This document shows, piece after piece, positions 1 through 9,762 of a stretch of 64,000 bases of DNA (within the stretch, counting starts at the first letter, position 1; every line of letters begins with the position of its first letter). The translations under genes and the position numbers were made by a program. Below the pieces are notes generated by a model. The model was not told the DNA's origin and did no database searches. It worked only from the letters and a program-made list of their open reading frames with translations. The stretch comes from Simmondsia chinensis (taxonomy: Eukaryota > Streptophyta > Magnoliopsida > Caryophyllales > Simmondsiaceae): the NCBI GenBank assembly GCA_018398585.1, contig JAGTTD010000008.1, positions 29,875,208 to 29,939,207 of the forward strand, read 5' to 3'.

Positions 1-433
1 CAAGAGAACTTTTGAAGTGGGTGATTGGGTTTATTTGAAGCTACAACCCTACAGGCAAACCTTCGTTGCCCTTCGAAGAAACTTGAAGCTAGCCGCCCAC
101 TACTATGGGCCCTACCGAATTGCAGCCCGAATCGGAGAAGTGGCATACAAGCTCGAGCTCCTCGAAGGTTCCAAAATCCATCCAGTGTTCCATGTCTCCA
201 GGTTGAAGAAAAAGGTAGGAGAAAACGTGTGCATCACTTCGGATCTTCCTCAAATTGACGAGAACGATGAAACCGAAGTCACTCCACAAGCCATCCTCAA
301 GCAACGGACCGTAACCCGCAACAAACAAAGAATCAAGCAAGTACAAGTCCGATGGAAGAACATGGGAGAAGACGCCATCACTTGGGAAGATTGGACCTTC
401 ATTCGCAAGCAGTTTTCAAACTTTAATCCTTGA
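1..433 (+). CDS. pol: Ty3/gypsy pol C-terminus: integrase tail plus chromodomain (partial)
   Basis: This is the 3' end of a gypsy polyprotein; the rest lies left of the window. The frame is open from base 1 to the stop at 431-433. It shows the integrase C-terminal GPY/F-like module (FEVGDWVYLKLQPYRQ, then KLAAHYYGPYRI) and the usual KIHPVFHVSRLKK. A chromodomain follows in the last 35 residues (VQVRWKNMG...ITWEDWTFIRKQF), which identifies a chromovirus. In this family the chromodomain steers integration toward modified histones. The reading frame has no breaks, so the element may be fairly young. The stop is followed by a purine tract and an LTR. The methionine at 17 is internal, not a start. 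Confidence 0.9.
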   Translation, partial: KRTFEVGDWVYLKLQPYRQTFVALRRNLKLAAHYYGPYRIAARIGEVAYKLELLEGSKIHPVFHVSRLKKKVGENVCITSDLPQIDENDETEVTPQAILKQRTVTRNKQRIKQVQVRWKNMGEDAITWEDWTFIRKQFSNFNP

Positions 434-447
434 GGACAAGGATTGTT

Positions 448-462
448 TGAAGGGAAGGGGAT
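448..462 (+). promoter_or_regulatory. Polypurine tract of the gypsy element
   Basis: The purine-rich stretch GAAGGGAAGGGGAT lies directly before the TG of the LTR, which is where plus-strand DNA priming occurs in LTR elements. Confidence 0.75.
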
Positions 463-943
463 TGTCATGCGCGAAGACCGAACAACTCATTTTTTGCTTT
501 TATGATTTTGTATCACATATATAATGTAACATGTAATATTAATTAGTAAAAAAAATTAGTTTAAAATTTGAATTTAGGCGCCGGCTGGGGACAAGGAAGC
601 ATAGGTAAGATTACTTGTTTGTAAAGCATGGTTAAGCATTAATTAATTTGTGGGCTAGTAGGGGGGTCTAGGGGCTAGGTGGCCGGTTGGTGTCTCCCTC
701 CAAAAGCTCTATATAATCATATATCAAACTTGTATTTTTGCCATCAAGTAATCAAACAACAATTCAAATTTCCCTCTCTCTTTCTCTCTACTCTAACCGT
801 CCCCTTCTCCCTCTTCTAACTTCTAAAAATTTCTCTTCTTTTTCTCTAACTTATCTCTAATTCTCGTCTTAATCTCTACTCTCTTTCTCTCTCTCAATCC
901 TTTCTCAAAAATTTATCCAAGTCACGGACTTAGGTGCGTGACA
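463..943 (+). repeat. 3' LTR of the gypsy chromovirus
   Basis: This 481-bp LTR begins TGTCATGCGC and ends GTGCGTGACA, an imperfect terminal inverted repeat with canonical TG..CA ends. A TATA-like box (CTATATAAT, about 709-717) precedes a CT-rich R/U5 region. The 5' LTR and the left target duplication lie outside the window, so insertion age cannot be read. It lies downstream of the last visible ENGase exon, so the element probably sits inside an ENGase intron. Confidence 0.8.
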
Positions 944-1386
944 TTTAGCTCCAAACAAGCCAATACTTTCTCAAATCGAAGGGTGCGGAAAAGAAAAAGA
1001 TTTTGAAACGTTATGTACATACGTTTGTATACTATAAAGGCTCGTAGGAGAATGTCATGAGTATGCTTTGCTGGGGCATTGCCTAGGTTCAAGACATATC
1101 TAATGCAGTTCCTACATTTAATGGGCTGTTGAATAACGTTTGCCAAAGCCTAGTTTTTAGTTTCTCAAAAACTAAAAATTGCAAACAAAAAACGATACCA
1201 AATAGATACTTATTTCTTCAGCTGCCAACTGATTCTTTTTCATTTTTCTTTCCTCCTTTTTATTATTTTTCAATATAACATTGTTTTCCGCTTCCTACCA
1301 CATTATAGTCTCCAACTAATTTTCAAACAACCCAAGCAACTCGGTACAGACCTAAATTTCAATTTTATAATTGATTTAATTAACAG
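944..1386. other. Probable ENGase intron, no feature recognised
   Basis: This is AT-rich sequence between the gypsy LTR and the SINE stub, with no convincing coding frame, RNA gene or repeat. By position it belongs to the intron after ENGase exon 5. Confidence 0.4.
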
Positions 1387-1399
1387 GTATATTGGTAAA

Positions 1400-1446
1400 A
1401 CAACAACATATCCAGTGCCCCAAGGGCTCCCGCTCGCGCAGAACAA
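1400..1446 (-). mobile_element. 5'-truncated SINE stub with perfect 13-bp target duplication
   Basis: Only 47 bp of the SINE 3' end are present: a CAA repeat (the complement of the TTG tail) followed by CAGTGCCCCAAGGGCTCCCG, shared with the copies at 19767, 38824 and 60019. The 13-mer GTATATTGGTAAA occurs at 1387-1399 and 1447-1459 on either side, which proves target-primed insertion. It lies in the intron after ENGase exon 5. Confidence 0.85.
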
Positions 1447-1526
1447 GTATATTGGTAAAGAAAATGCTAATATATATAGGGCCACGTTTCGAAATATTTG
1501 TACACTCGGGTAGAAGTGATACTAAC

Positions 1527-1634
1527 CTTCCATTGTCCTCCACCATAAGTATTCCTTCCAAACACATCTATTCCCATATACACATCAAACTTTCTCTCCC
1601 CAGCAACATCAGCTGAGAGCTTTGGATAGTTTTC
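1527..1634 (-). CDS. ENGASE: ENGase exon 5
   Basis: This 36-codon, phase-0 exon encodes ENYPKLSADVAGERKFDVYM and GIDVFGRNTYGGGQW. The acceptor is TTGCAG and the donor GTTAGT. No later exon is found before the left edge of the window, where the gypsy element occupies the sequence. Confidence 0.88.
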
Positions 1635-4600
1635 CTGCAATGTTCCGACTATGTTTTACTTGCAAATTCCATAACATGTGTCCTTCATGAATGGGAGAAT
1701 GACACATCAACACTGATATAACACAAATTGTTACCCAAAAACGAACCTCAATCATATTTCTCCAAAACTCAAAACAATGAATTACAAAGTTATATTTATA
1801 GAAAAAGCTTTTCTAAAAATAAGATAAGATAAATACAAACCAAACAAAACCGTGCTACACCATTAGCAAATTGGTGTAACATGCTTGTTAACTAAAAACT
1901 AAACTAAATTATATTTCTCTAAAACTCGAAATAATAAATAACCAAGTTATACTTATAAAAAAAGGCTCTCCCTAAGGTAACAATAGATAAGATATGTTGG
2001 GAAAAATTACACATCAAGCACAACAAAAGCGAAAAATCAACACACCAAAATTTACGTGGAAACTCTTTCTTAACTAGAGGGGAAAACAATGGGACCCAAA
2101 CGGGTGCCTCGTCCACTGTGAAATTTAGGAACTCCAAACCCCGTCTTACAACCTCATCCCAAATATGACTATTGCATAGCAAGTTACCAACTCCCCCACA
2201 ATTTAGCTTTACAAGGTAAGCCACCAACACTAACACGATGTAGCTTTGAATAGAGAAAGTTTCAAAAACTCTCTCACCAAATAAAGCATCCGAGCACAAC
2301 TGCCTTCACACCAGTGTGACCTCACTCAAACATCAAACCACAAAAACCTCTTATAGAACACTTATAATCATACAATCACAAACTCTCATTCTCTCCCCCT
2401 ACCCAACTGAACCCCCAAGCAACCCTTTACAGAACCCACGTTTCTTACATTTTTGTCTCTAACTCTCATTCTCTCCCCCTACCCAACTGAACCCCCAAGC
2501 AACCCTTTACAGAACCCACGTTTCTTACATTTTTGTCTCTAACTCTCAACTCTACACTTCTCTACTCACCCCCACTTACACAAAGATCAACACAAATTCA
2601 AATTCAAAACACATAACATTTTAGGTAAAAATCCCTACCTAAATTCCACCAAAAAAGTGCAATCTTTCCATTCCCATGTCTTTTCCTTATTTTCTGCTTT
2701 TTTATCTTTTTTTCTTTTTTATTTTCCATTTTTCTTTCTTTTTCTTTTACTTTTTCTTATATTTTATTCTCTTTTACTCATTTTCTCTTCCACTAAAACC
2801 AAAAAAAATCCAAAACAAAATGGTCATCGCCACACAAAACATCTCCGGTCACCAGCATCACAGGAAACCGTCGCTCTCCAAATCCGGCCGTTCAAAACAC
2901 CACCAATGCTCACTTCGTGAGCCATCAGTCGCCTCTACACTATCATCAGCCCACGGCTCAGACCAACTCTCTCACAACCCTCAACCAAGGCACCTAAGCA
3001 TGACTCCCTTCATGTTCAGATGATCTACACTCAAAATCACACATAAAGACCTCACAAACAGAACTCCCACAAATCATTTTCTCTCTCTCCACCCTATCCA
3101 AGGTACCCCCGGATACCTCTTACAACGTCACATACCCTCTCTACATTCTTCTCTTCCCTTTCTCTCAGTCTCTCCTTTCTTTTGTTTTACTTATTTCTTT
3201 CCCTTTTTTTTTCTTTTTTTTCTTTTTCTTATTTTTATTTTTACAAATATTACTTTCGAGGTTAAAACAAAAAAAAAATACAAGATATATACTAGCTCAA
3301 ATTAGAAATTACTTCCCCAAAAATAAGATAAGCTAAATACTAAACTAAATAAAACTGTGATGCATCATATACCTTCCAAGTGTAGTTCACAAATATACCA
3401 TCACATAAATCAAAAAAGGGCTTATTCTCATCATTCAAACGGTCTTGCCAGTCAAGTTTACCTTGAACTGTAACACTGTCATACCTACAAAGGGAACAAC
3501 ATATTAATCAGGAACTATTTGCAATAGTCTCAGTTTTATCACTTCATGGTACTCACCATATGACTAAAGACCCAGGCTTTGAAGAATGCATAGTATGAGT
3601 TAAATGGCTGACAAATTCTTTCAAATTTGGGATCTGTTTGGCATCCAATTTAACCTCCATGTTGATCTGCAGGCATAAATGTAAAAATATAAGAGAACTC
3701 TGGGCATCTCTAACAATGAGTAAAAACAAATACAAACATCTATTTGTATTAAATGCGCAGGAGAAGAAAATTCTCTATATAAGTCATATGTATGAGCACC
3801 TTTGCTAAGGTATCTCTTTTGTTTGCCTGTTTGCTCCCCCAATAAATTTTAAAAGAAGCATGTGAGTAATGTCCTTACGTAACTATGGGTGTGGGTGTCT
3901 GTCTGTCTAACTTAAGTTCAGTTTTTTTGGAGTAACTTTCAGTTTTCACAAGCTAAGACCACCTCTAAAATCATCCATTTTGATAGTAAGAATATGAAAA
4001 GGCATCAACAAGAATCATGCAAATAGCAATACTGTCTTAAATCGTCATTGTAGCGCAATACGTTTACAGTCTTGAAGTTGCAAAAACAGGTTTTCGAGAT
4101 CACGGCGCCCCCCCCCCCCCCCCCCCCAAAGGTGCCACCTCAAGTTGTTTGATCCTAAGCTTTGGGTTGCCACCAGAACTAATTAAGTTCACGAGAATTA
4201 TAGACCTCCATGATTATCTCTTGCAATTACTCGTATGATATGACTACCGGCGCGCTGGTGATTATCCTCATTTGGATAACTAGAGAAATGTTCAAAAACT
4301 ACATGAGGAGCAGGTCTAACTGAAACTTTTGGGTGTTTGATGTTAACTTTTCATCCGGCCTTTAGGCCCAACCCACTGAGTTGGAACACAAGAGATCCAC
4401 ACATAAGCCCAAGTGAGGTTCCATCCTAAAACCAATTGGCAATAGGTGGAGTAACCCACTAGGCTTATAAGGTGATCTTTTCTTTCTCTCAACTCCAATG
4501 TGGGATTCCACAAGACTCACATGTGGAGTCTTCAACACTCCCTCTCACATGTGAGTCTGTGACAAATGTACCCATCGCCTTCTCTGATCCAATTAGATCC

Positions 4601-7117
4601 AACATACTGGAGAGGCCCTTGGCGCACCAAACACAAATGCACCTCCTCTTCATGAGGACAAGGTGCGACAAACACGAGATTGCGATCAACAACCCGCTCT
4701 GATACCATGTTAAATTTTCATCGGGCCTTTAGGCCCAACCCACAGAGTTGGAACACAAGAGATCCACACATAAGCCCAAGTGGGGTTCCATCCTAAAACC
4801 AATTGGCAATAGGTGGAGTAACCCACTAGGCTTATAAGGTGATCTTTTCTTTCTCTCAACTCCAATGTGGGATTCCACAAGACTCACATGTGGAGTCTTC
4901 AACATTTGAATTTGATTTATAAAAAAACAAAAAAAAAATTGACATTTAGAATGAATAAAAAGAAACTGAATAAGAAGCCGCCAATTAATTATGAAGGATA
5001 ATTCTATATGATCACTCTGAAATAGATTACTTTTGCTAAAGGAAACATGCAATTTGAAAAGCCACAAGTCCTCACAAATTATAAGAATGGGAAAAATACC
5101 AGCCATCCATCAAATCCCAGAGCAACAGCAAGTTCTGTCAGCCGCTCAGCATACATACGGGCTGACTCCTTAGTAGCTAGTAGTTTGCTGCAAACAATTC
5201 TCCCTTCATCCCATTCAGTGATGAATGTTCCCAACACCTTCAATGCAAAAGAGAAGTAAGAAATAATGAACTTGCCAAATTTACAAAACTTTGCGTTATC
5301 AGAGAAAAATGCAGATCATATATCCATATCAAGACCAAGCAGGCACATGTTGGTGAAGCTAATCTGACCAAAATCATCATGGTCACGCATAAGCCTGGAC
5401 ATGTGAGAGACGAAAAGAAATACGAGAAACGGCAATCAATAGAATGCTATGAGGCACAATCAACCAACACAAAATATTTGCAATCTTTATGCGCATATGC
5501 AAAAGCAATCTTTATCAGCAACCAGAGCAGCAAGTATATTGAAATGATTAAAATTGACTAGACACCGAATCATCCAATGTAGAATATTAAAAACCCTACT
5601 ACATGGAAAAACAAGCTTACCCAAACAGCTCAACTATCACTAAAACTTGAACCTGCCACCATACAAAACAACAGGTTCAATCAAAGCCAGTCAAAACCTC
5701 AAGCAACACGAGCAGTTGCTGGAGGGAGCCAATTTGTTAAGGGTCACTTAGAAATTAGTTATATGACGAGTTTGCTTCTAGTGCATAATAATTGGAGAAG
5801 TAACAACCAATGTGTGTACATTATAAACATATATATAACATACTGATTCAAAAAGCTCATATATTAGCTGGTATTATAATAAGTAAATTATTCAAGGTAT
5901 ATTGGAGCTATGGGTGTAAGCAAGCTTGCTCGTCATAAAGCTCGAAAGGCTCGCTCGCTTTAAGCTCGAGCTGAGCCAGCTCGTTTAGCTTATCGAGCTA
6001 AGCCCAAGCCTAGTGGAGCTCAAGCTCATAGGCTCAAGAGCTAAGCCCAAACGAGCCCAAATTGAGCTCAAATGAGTCAAAATATTGCAAGCTTAATTTG
6101 AAGTACACCGGGATTAGATTAAGATGAGCCGAGCCAAGCCAAGCTTTTGACAAGCTAAGCTCCAGTTTGAACTTTTGAAACTCCGCGAGCTTCAAGCCAA
6201 GCCTCAAGCCTGTTAGGCTCAAGGCTCGGTTCAACTCAAATTTACCCCTAATTAAAGTTAATTACTAATATACATACCTCTGTTATCCAAAAAGTAGCCC
6301 ACAGATCAAAACTCACTTTCGGGCATTATAATCTCATAACTGGTCATGGGTTGAATATAGGGCCGGACATAATCCTAAGCAGCCGCTTGGGACCCCCAAA
6401 TTTTATGGACCCCAGATTTATTAGATTGTGATTTTTAAAGTATTGATTCTTAATATTAGTAAATTTTATGGTCAAATTTATTATAATTTGTTGCATACAA
6501 GAGGCCCTTTTGAGATTTTCATTTGAGGCAACCAAGAGTACATCAGAGCTCACATAAGCCATAACTTGCTAAAATCACATAATCAACTGTATTAAAACAA
6601 AACCCATCAAATTAAATACCTTAACACCATGCTTATGAGCAGCATTAGTCCAGCAAGGAGGCGGAATCGTAACCAAAGAATGCGAAAAGTAAACAAAAAC
6701 ATCAATCAAATACCAATGCCAAATCGCATACGCGTCAGGATTCTTCCCCCCTTGCACCCACTTATCATCCAAGTAACCCCCACCCATATCATGACAAACC
6801 AACACCCTTTCCCTCTTCGGCAACTCCGATTCTGGATCACACGGCAACCTCACCGTCGCCTTATTAAACGCAAAGTGGAAAGATTTGAAGTAGGACCTGG
6901 ATTCGAGCTCTTCCAGGGTTTTGATAGGGTATGAGATTGGAATCGATGGCTGTGATGGGTCAAATATGGGCGTATTTTGTTCGATTGAGTGTGGGGAGTG
7001 GGATTGGTTTAGGGTTTCGGACATGGTTGAGAAGAAAAGGTGAGAGATTTTGGTGCGGATAGAGCGGAGAGAGATTAGGGTTTCGCGGTTGACAAAGGCG
7101 CGAAGACGAAGCTGCAT
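1527..7117 (-). CDS. ENGASE: Cytosolic endo-beta-N-acetylglucosaminidase (GH85), 5' part, five exons visible
   Basis: ENGase cuts between the two core GlcNAc residues of free high-mannose N-glycans in the cytosol. Five exons join in phase with GT..AG junctions: 7117-6620, 5237-5100, 3666-3557, 3484-3373 and 1634-1527. They give about 322 residues of a family usually 650-700 long; the rest should lie left of the window. Conserved blocks include VCHDMGGGYLDDKW, DAYAIWHWYLIDVFVYFSH, GTFITEWDEG, GFDGWL, INMEVKLD, FFDLCDGIFVNYTW and YMGIDVFGRNTYGGGQW. The GH85 catalytic Asn and Glu of the N-x-E motif are present at 3663-3661 and 3657-3655. No stop or frameshift is seen, so the gene may be functional despite several transposons in its introns. 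Two in-frame starts are possible (7117 and 7024). Confidence 0.93.
1740..3370. repeat. LTR-like remnant and CT-rich low-complexity DNA in ENGase intron 4
   Basis: The 1.7-kb intron holds related blocks: 1749-1800 and 1907-1958 match closely, and the AAAATAAGATAAG..AAATAC motif near 1815 recurs near 3318. A stretch around 1998-2075 resembles an LTR leader (ACACACCAAAATTTACGTGG), and strong CT-rich tracts run through 2650-2810 and 3070-3240. It looks like a decayed LTR element or TRIM, but no PBS or PPT was certain. Confidence 0.4.
2381..2540. repeat. Perfect 80-bp tandem duplication
   Basis: Bases 2381-2460 repeat exactly at 2461-2540 and a partial third start follows (AACTCTCA at 2541). No mismatch was seen, so the duplication is recent or an assembly artefact. 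It lies in ENGase intron 4. Confidence 0.9.
3373..3484 (-). CDS. ENGASE: ENGase exon 4
   Basis: This 112-nt exon encodes YDSVTVQGKLDWQDRL and FFDLCDGIFVNYTWK. It runs from acceptor AG 3486/3485 to donor GT 3372/3371. The conserved CDGIF.NYTW block is diagnostic for GH85. Confidence 0.9.
3557..3666 (-). CDS. ENGASE: ENGase exon 3 (catalytic Asn and Glu)
   Basis: This 110-nt exon begins ATCAACATGGAG, encoding I-N-M-E, which carries the GH85 catalytic Asn and Glu. It ends in phase 2 (TG|GTGAGT); the next exon supplies the G of the TGG codon in VIWYDSV. Both splice sites are consensus. Confidence 0.9.
4108..4127. repeat. Poly-C tract (20 C)
   Basis: An uninterrupted run of 20 C in the intron between ENGase exons 2 and 3. 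It is one of six long G/C homopolymers in this window. Confidence 0.9.
4341..4904 (-). mobile_element. Complete TRIM (miniature LTR retrotransposon), TSD TTTGA
   Basis: Two nearly identical LTRs of about 197 bp (4341-4537 and 4709-4904) flank an internal part of about 171 bp with no coding capacity. On the minus strand the internal part starts with TGGTATCAGAGCGGG, an initiator-Met tRNA primer site, and ends in the purine tract GTGAGAGGGAGTG. The LTR ends are TGTT..AACA. TTTGA flanks both sides (4336-4340 and 4905-4909). It must be mobilised in trans. It sits in an ENGase intron in the same orientation as the gene. The few LTR mismatches suggest a fairly recent insertion. Confidence 0.92.
5100..5237 (-). 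CDS. ENGASE: ENGase exon 2
   Basis: This 46-codon exon sits between acceptor AG 5239/5238 and donor GT 5099/5098, phase 0 on both sides. It encodes VLGTFITEWDEGRIVCSK and ends FDGWL, directly before the catalytic N-x-E motif that starts exon 3. The intron between exons 2 and 3 carries a complete TRIM. Confidence 0.9.
5909..6250. mobile_element. hAT-type MITE in ENGase intron 1
   Basis: The element starts TATGGGTGTAAG and ends TTTACCCCTA, diverged terminal inverted repeats of hAT type. The interior is a run of AGCTCGAG/GAGCC-like motifs typical of such MITEs. The 8-bp flanks ATTGGAGC (5901-5908) and ATTAAAGT (6251-6258) match at 5 of 8 positions, and all differences are transitions. Confidence 0.65.
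6620..7117 (-). CDS. ENGASE: ENGase exon 1
   Basis: This exon encodes 166 codons from ATG 7117 to the donor at 6619/6618 (AAG|GTATTT). The first 31 residues are rich in Arg, Ser and Leu and look like a possible organelle presequence. A second in-frame ATG at 7024 (MSETLNQ) would give the cytosolic form usual for the family. Conserved GH85 sequence (NKATVRLPCD, VCHDMGGGYLDDKWVQGG) follows. An antisense frame at 6629-6934 is a shadow of this exon. Confidence 0.9.
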
Positions 7118-8352
7118 TTGAACGGAAAGGTTTATCCCTTTTGCGGCGACTTATGCTTGGAGACTTATGCTTAATGTAGTCGTTGACGTTTACTTCGTTT
7201 CTTTTCTTCGTCGAGAGTTTCCGTAATGTTTATTGGGAATTATTACACGATAACGTAAAGGATGTGCCCTCAATTATTTTGAAAATTAATGTTCGAAACA
7301 AATTATCTTAAAAATTATGACGTATCTTTTAAAAATAATAATTTTATTTTAATAATAATATTATTTTATTTATATTATGGTAAACTATATATTAATAACA
7401 TGAGATTTGGTCTATTAACTTTTTGAGTTATAAACTTGATGAAATAAGTTTTTAGTTTGCAAAATTATATATGTATATATAATAAAATAGTCAAAACAGC
7501 AATATATAAGGGTATAAAATAGGCATCTCTTCCAACATTGCTTCATTAATAGTATCCCAACATGCACCGTGTGTGAATGAGAGAAATAACAAATAATTGT
7601 TGGGTTTACTATTAAAGAACATGCTCTATACCATTGTATACCGTTATCTGAACTATTTTATTAACTATATGTAATTTTGAAGTTAAAAAATTATCTCACA
7701 AAGTTTATGGATTAAAAAATTAATATCACTTTCTTCTACTACTTAATAATATTAAGATTTGATAAATTATTTTTTCCCCCCCAAAATTTTTCTTTAGTGT
7801 TTGAGTCCATGGTCAAGGTAGTTTAGGCTAAATCTAGAGTATATGATATCGTTTTTCTTACGTATGATATCACCCAAAGGAGTGACGATCAGTGATACGA
7901 TTCAAAATATAGAGGTTAAGTGAGTATAAATAAATATGTTAAGTCTTTTATTGCAATTACAATCCTCCCGTAGCTCTATATATAGGGGCTTAAGCGTTGA
8001 AAGGGAGGTATGGATTAACCGATTTAAAAGTCTCTCTCAGTCTCCCCCCCCCCCCCCCCCCCCCCCCCCCCCGCCCCTCCTTTCTCTCTCTCTATCTCTC
8101 CCTCCTTTCCTCTATTATACAAATTTTACCATGTACTTGTATATTTCTATATTTTACACAAATTATATAAGTCATATATAAATTAGTACTATCTTTGAGT
8201 TGGACTATTTGATTGATCGAGTGATTAATTCATGGATTGATTATGAATCTAAACAATTCGTACATCTCACTCCCTCGGGCCATACATTAGCGGGAGCCCT
8301 TGTGGCATTCGGCTTATAATAAAAAATTCTTAATACAAATATTATAATGCAT
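7118..8352. promoter_or_regulatory. Upstream region of ENGase; AT-rich spacer
   Basis: The bases directly upstream of 7117 should contain the ENGase promoter and 5' UTR; no specific element could be assigned. Further out the sequence is AT-rich with no gene. It includes a 29-C tract at 8044-8072 followed by CT repeats. Confidence 0.4.
8044..8072. repeat. Poly-C tract (29 C)
   Basis: An uninterrupted run of 29 C, then GCCCC and a CT-rich microsatellite. The antisense strand is a potential G-quadruplex former. Confidence 0.9.
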
Positions 8353-8357
8353 CAATT

Positions 8358-8554
8358 TGTTGAGAATTCCACATGTGAGTCTTGTGAAATTCGACATTGG
8401 AGTTGAGAAAAGGAAGAGATCACTTATAAGCCTAGTGGATTACTCCACTTATTGCCAATTGGTTTTAGGATAGAACCCCACTTGGGCTTATATGTGGATT
8501 TCGTATGTTCCAACTTCGTAGGTCGGGCCTAAAAAGGCCTGGTGAAATCTAACA
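8358..8554 (+). repeat. TRIM LTR, left
   Basis: This 197-bp LTR begins TGTTGAGAATTCC and ends GAAATCTAACA. It matches the LTR at 13638-13835 over its whole length at roughly nine of ten bases, and is the reverse complement of the same family at 4341-4904. Confidence 0.9.
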
Positions 8555-8724
8555 TGGTATCAGAACGGGTTGATGATCTCGATGTCTTGTTTATCGCGCC
8601 TTATCCTGATAAAGGGGGTGCATTTGAATTTGTTGCACTGAGGGCCTCTCCAGTGAATGTTGGATTCAAGTGGATCAGAGAAGGCGAGTGTTGCGTTTGT
8701 CGTAGTCTCACATGTGAGGGGGAG
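8555..8724 (+). repeat. TRIM internal region with PBS and PPT (first copy)
   Basis: It starts TGGTATCAGAACGGG (Met-tRNA primer site) and ends in CATGTGAGGGGGAG, a polypurine tract that directly precedes the next LTR at 8725. The 62-codon frame crossing it is not evidence of a gene, because the homologous copies at 4538 and 13469 do not preserve a common protein. Confidence 0.85.
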
Positions 8725-8880
8725 TGTTGAGACTCCACATGTGAGCCTAATAAGTAGAATCCCACATTGGAATTGTGAGAGAGAAGAGATCACCTTATAA
8801 GCCCAGTGGGTTACTTCACTTATTGCCAATTGGTTTTAGAATGGAATCCTACTTGGGTTTTTATGTGGATCTCAGAGCCC
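8725..8880 (+). repeat. TRIM LTR, middle copy, truncated at its 3' end
   Basis: It starts TGTTGAGACTCCAC and is collinear with the other LTRs to about TGTGGATCTCAGAG, then breaks into an A/AG-rich stretch (8881-8910) that leads to the copia leader. About 40 terminal bases including the AACA end are missing. Confidence 0.8.
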
Positions 8881-8985
8881 AAAAAAAAAAGAAAAAGAAA
8901 AAGAAAAAAAAGTGCAAAGTAAGGTAGAGATAGTACATCGCTGCAGCTTTCCTTTCTCTTCACTTTTGCATTGCAGCAACTTCAT

Positions 8986-9750
8986 ATGGCTTCTGAAAAT
9001 TTTGGTCAACCATCAATTCCTTGCTTTGATGGTCACTATGATCATTGGAGTACGTTGATAGAAAATTTCATGAGATCAAAAGATTATTGGAAAATAATTG
9101 AATCTGGGATAAGTAAACCAACAGATAATGCTGAGTTGACGAATGCACAAAAGGCAGATTCGGAAGCGCAAAGGTTGAAGGATTTCAAGGCAAAAAATTA
9201 TCTCTTACAAGCAATTTTTTTTTTCGATAATTTGCGACAAACTCGCGAACACAAGTAGGCACTCATTAGGCGAGGCCTGAGTCCGACCGCAACAGCATGG
9301 GGACCAGAAACAAATGCACAAAACAAGAAAATAGATACAAAATCTCCCCTCAAAACACGATAGAGCAGCCACCGAGAGCAAGACCAGACAAAACACGGGG
9401 ACAACGCTCACAGAACAAACACACACAGCGGCCTTAAGGATATATGGGACTCCATGAAGAAGAAATATCAAGGTCAGTGAAGGCAAAACGAGTGCACCTT
9501 CAAGCACTTCGTGCTAACTTTGAATCACTATGAATGAATTCCGAAGAGTCGGTTTCGGATTATTTTTCAAGGGCGATGGCAATCGCAAATAAGATGCGGA
9601 TTTATGGAGAAAAGCTGGAGGATGTCACCATAGTTGAGAAAAATTCTTCGCTGAATGACTGCGAAATTCAATTACGTTGTCTGTTCGATAGAAGAATCTA
9701 ACGACATTGAGACACTCTCAATTAATGAATTGGAGAGTTCTTTATTGGTC
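8986..9750 (+). pseudogene. gag: Copia gag, interrupted by a LINE fragment and frameshifted
   Basis: The start MASENFGQPSIPCFDGHY is the usual opening of a plant copia gag; the upstream ATG at 8971 is less likely. The capsid-like sequence runs to NYLLQAI (about 9214), where a LINE 3' end is inserted. It resumes as DIWDSMKKKYQGQ (about 9435-9477), hits a stop, and continues in other frames to about 9750. About 15 codons expected between the two parts are missing, so the insertion came with a target deletion. It can make no full Gag. Confidence 0.8.
9215..9434 (-). mobile_element. LINE 3'-end fragment inserted in copia gag
   Basis: It starts with a T run at 9215-9224 (a poly(A) tail on the minus strand). 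GCGAGGCCTGAGTCCGACCG is shared, with changes, with the LINE copy at 46250 (GACGAGGCCATAGTCCAACCG). Only the 3' UTR is present. No target duplication is visible and gag bases are lost. Confidence 0.7.
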
Positions 9751-9762
9751 CATGAATGAAAA

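Noticed and set aside
2657..3023. Phe-rich frames of 87-115 codons
   Set aside because: Produced by CT/T-rich low-complexity sequence within an intron.
8542..8730. Small plus-strand protein of 62 codons
   Set aside because: It covers the TRIM primer site and internal region, and the other TRIM copies do not keep the frame.
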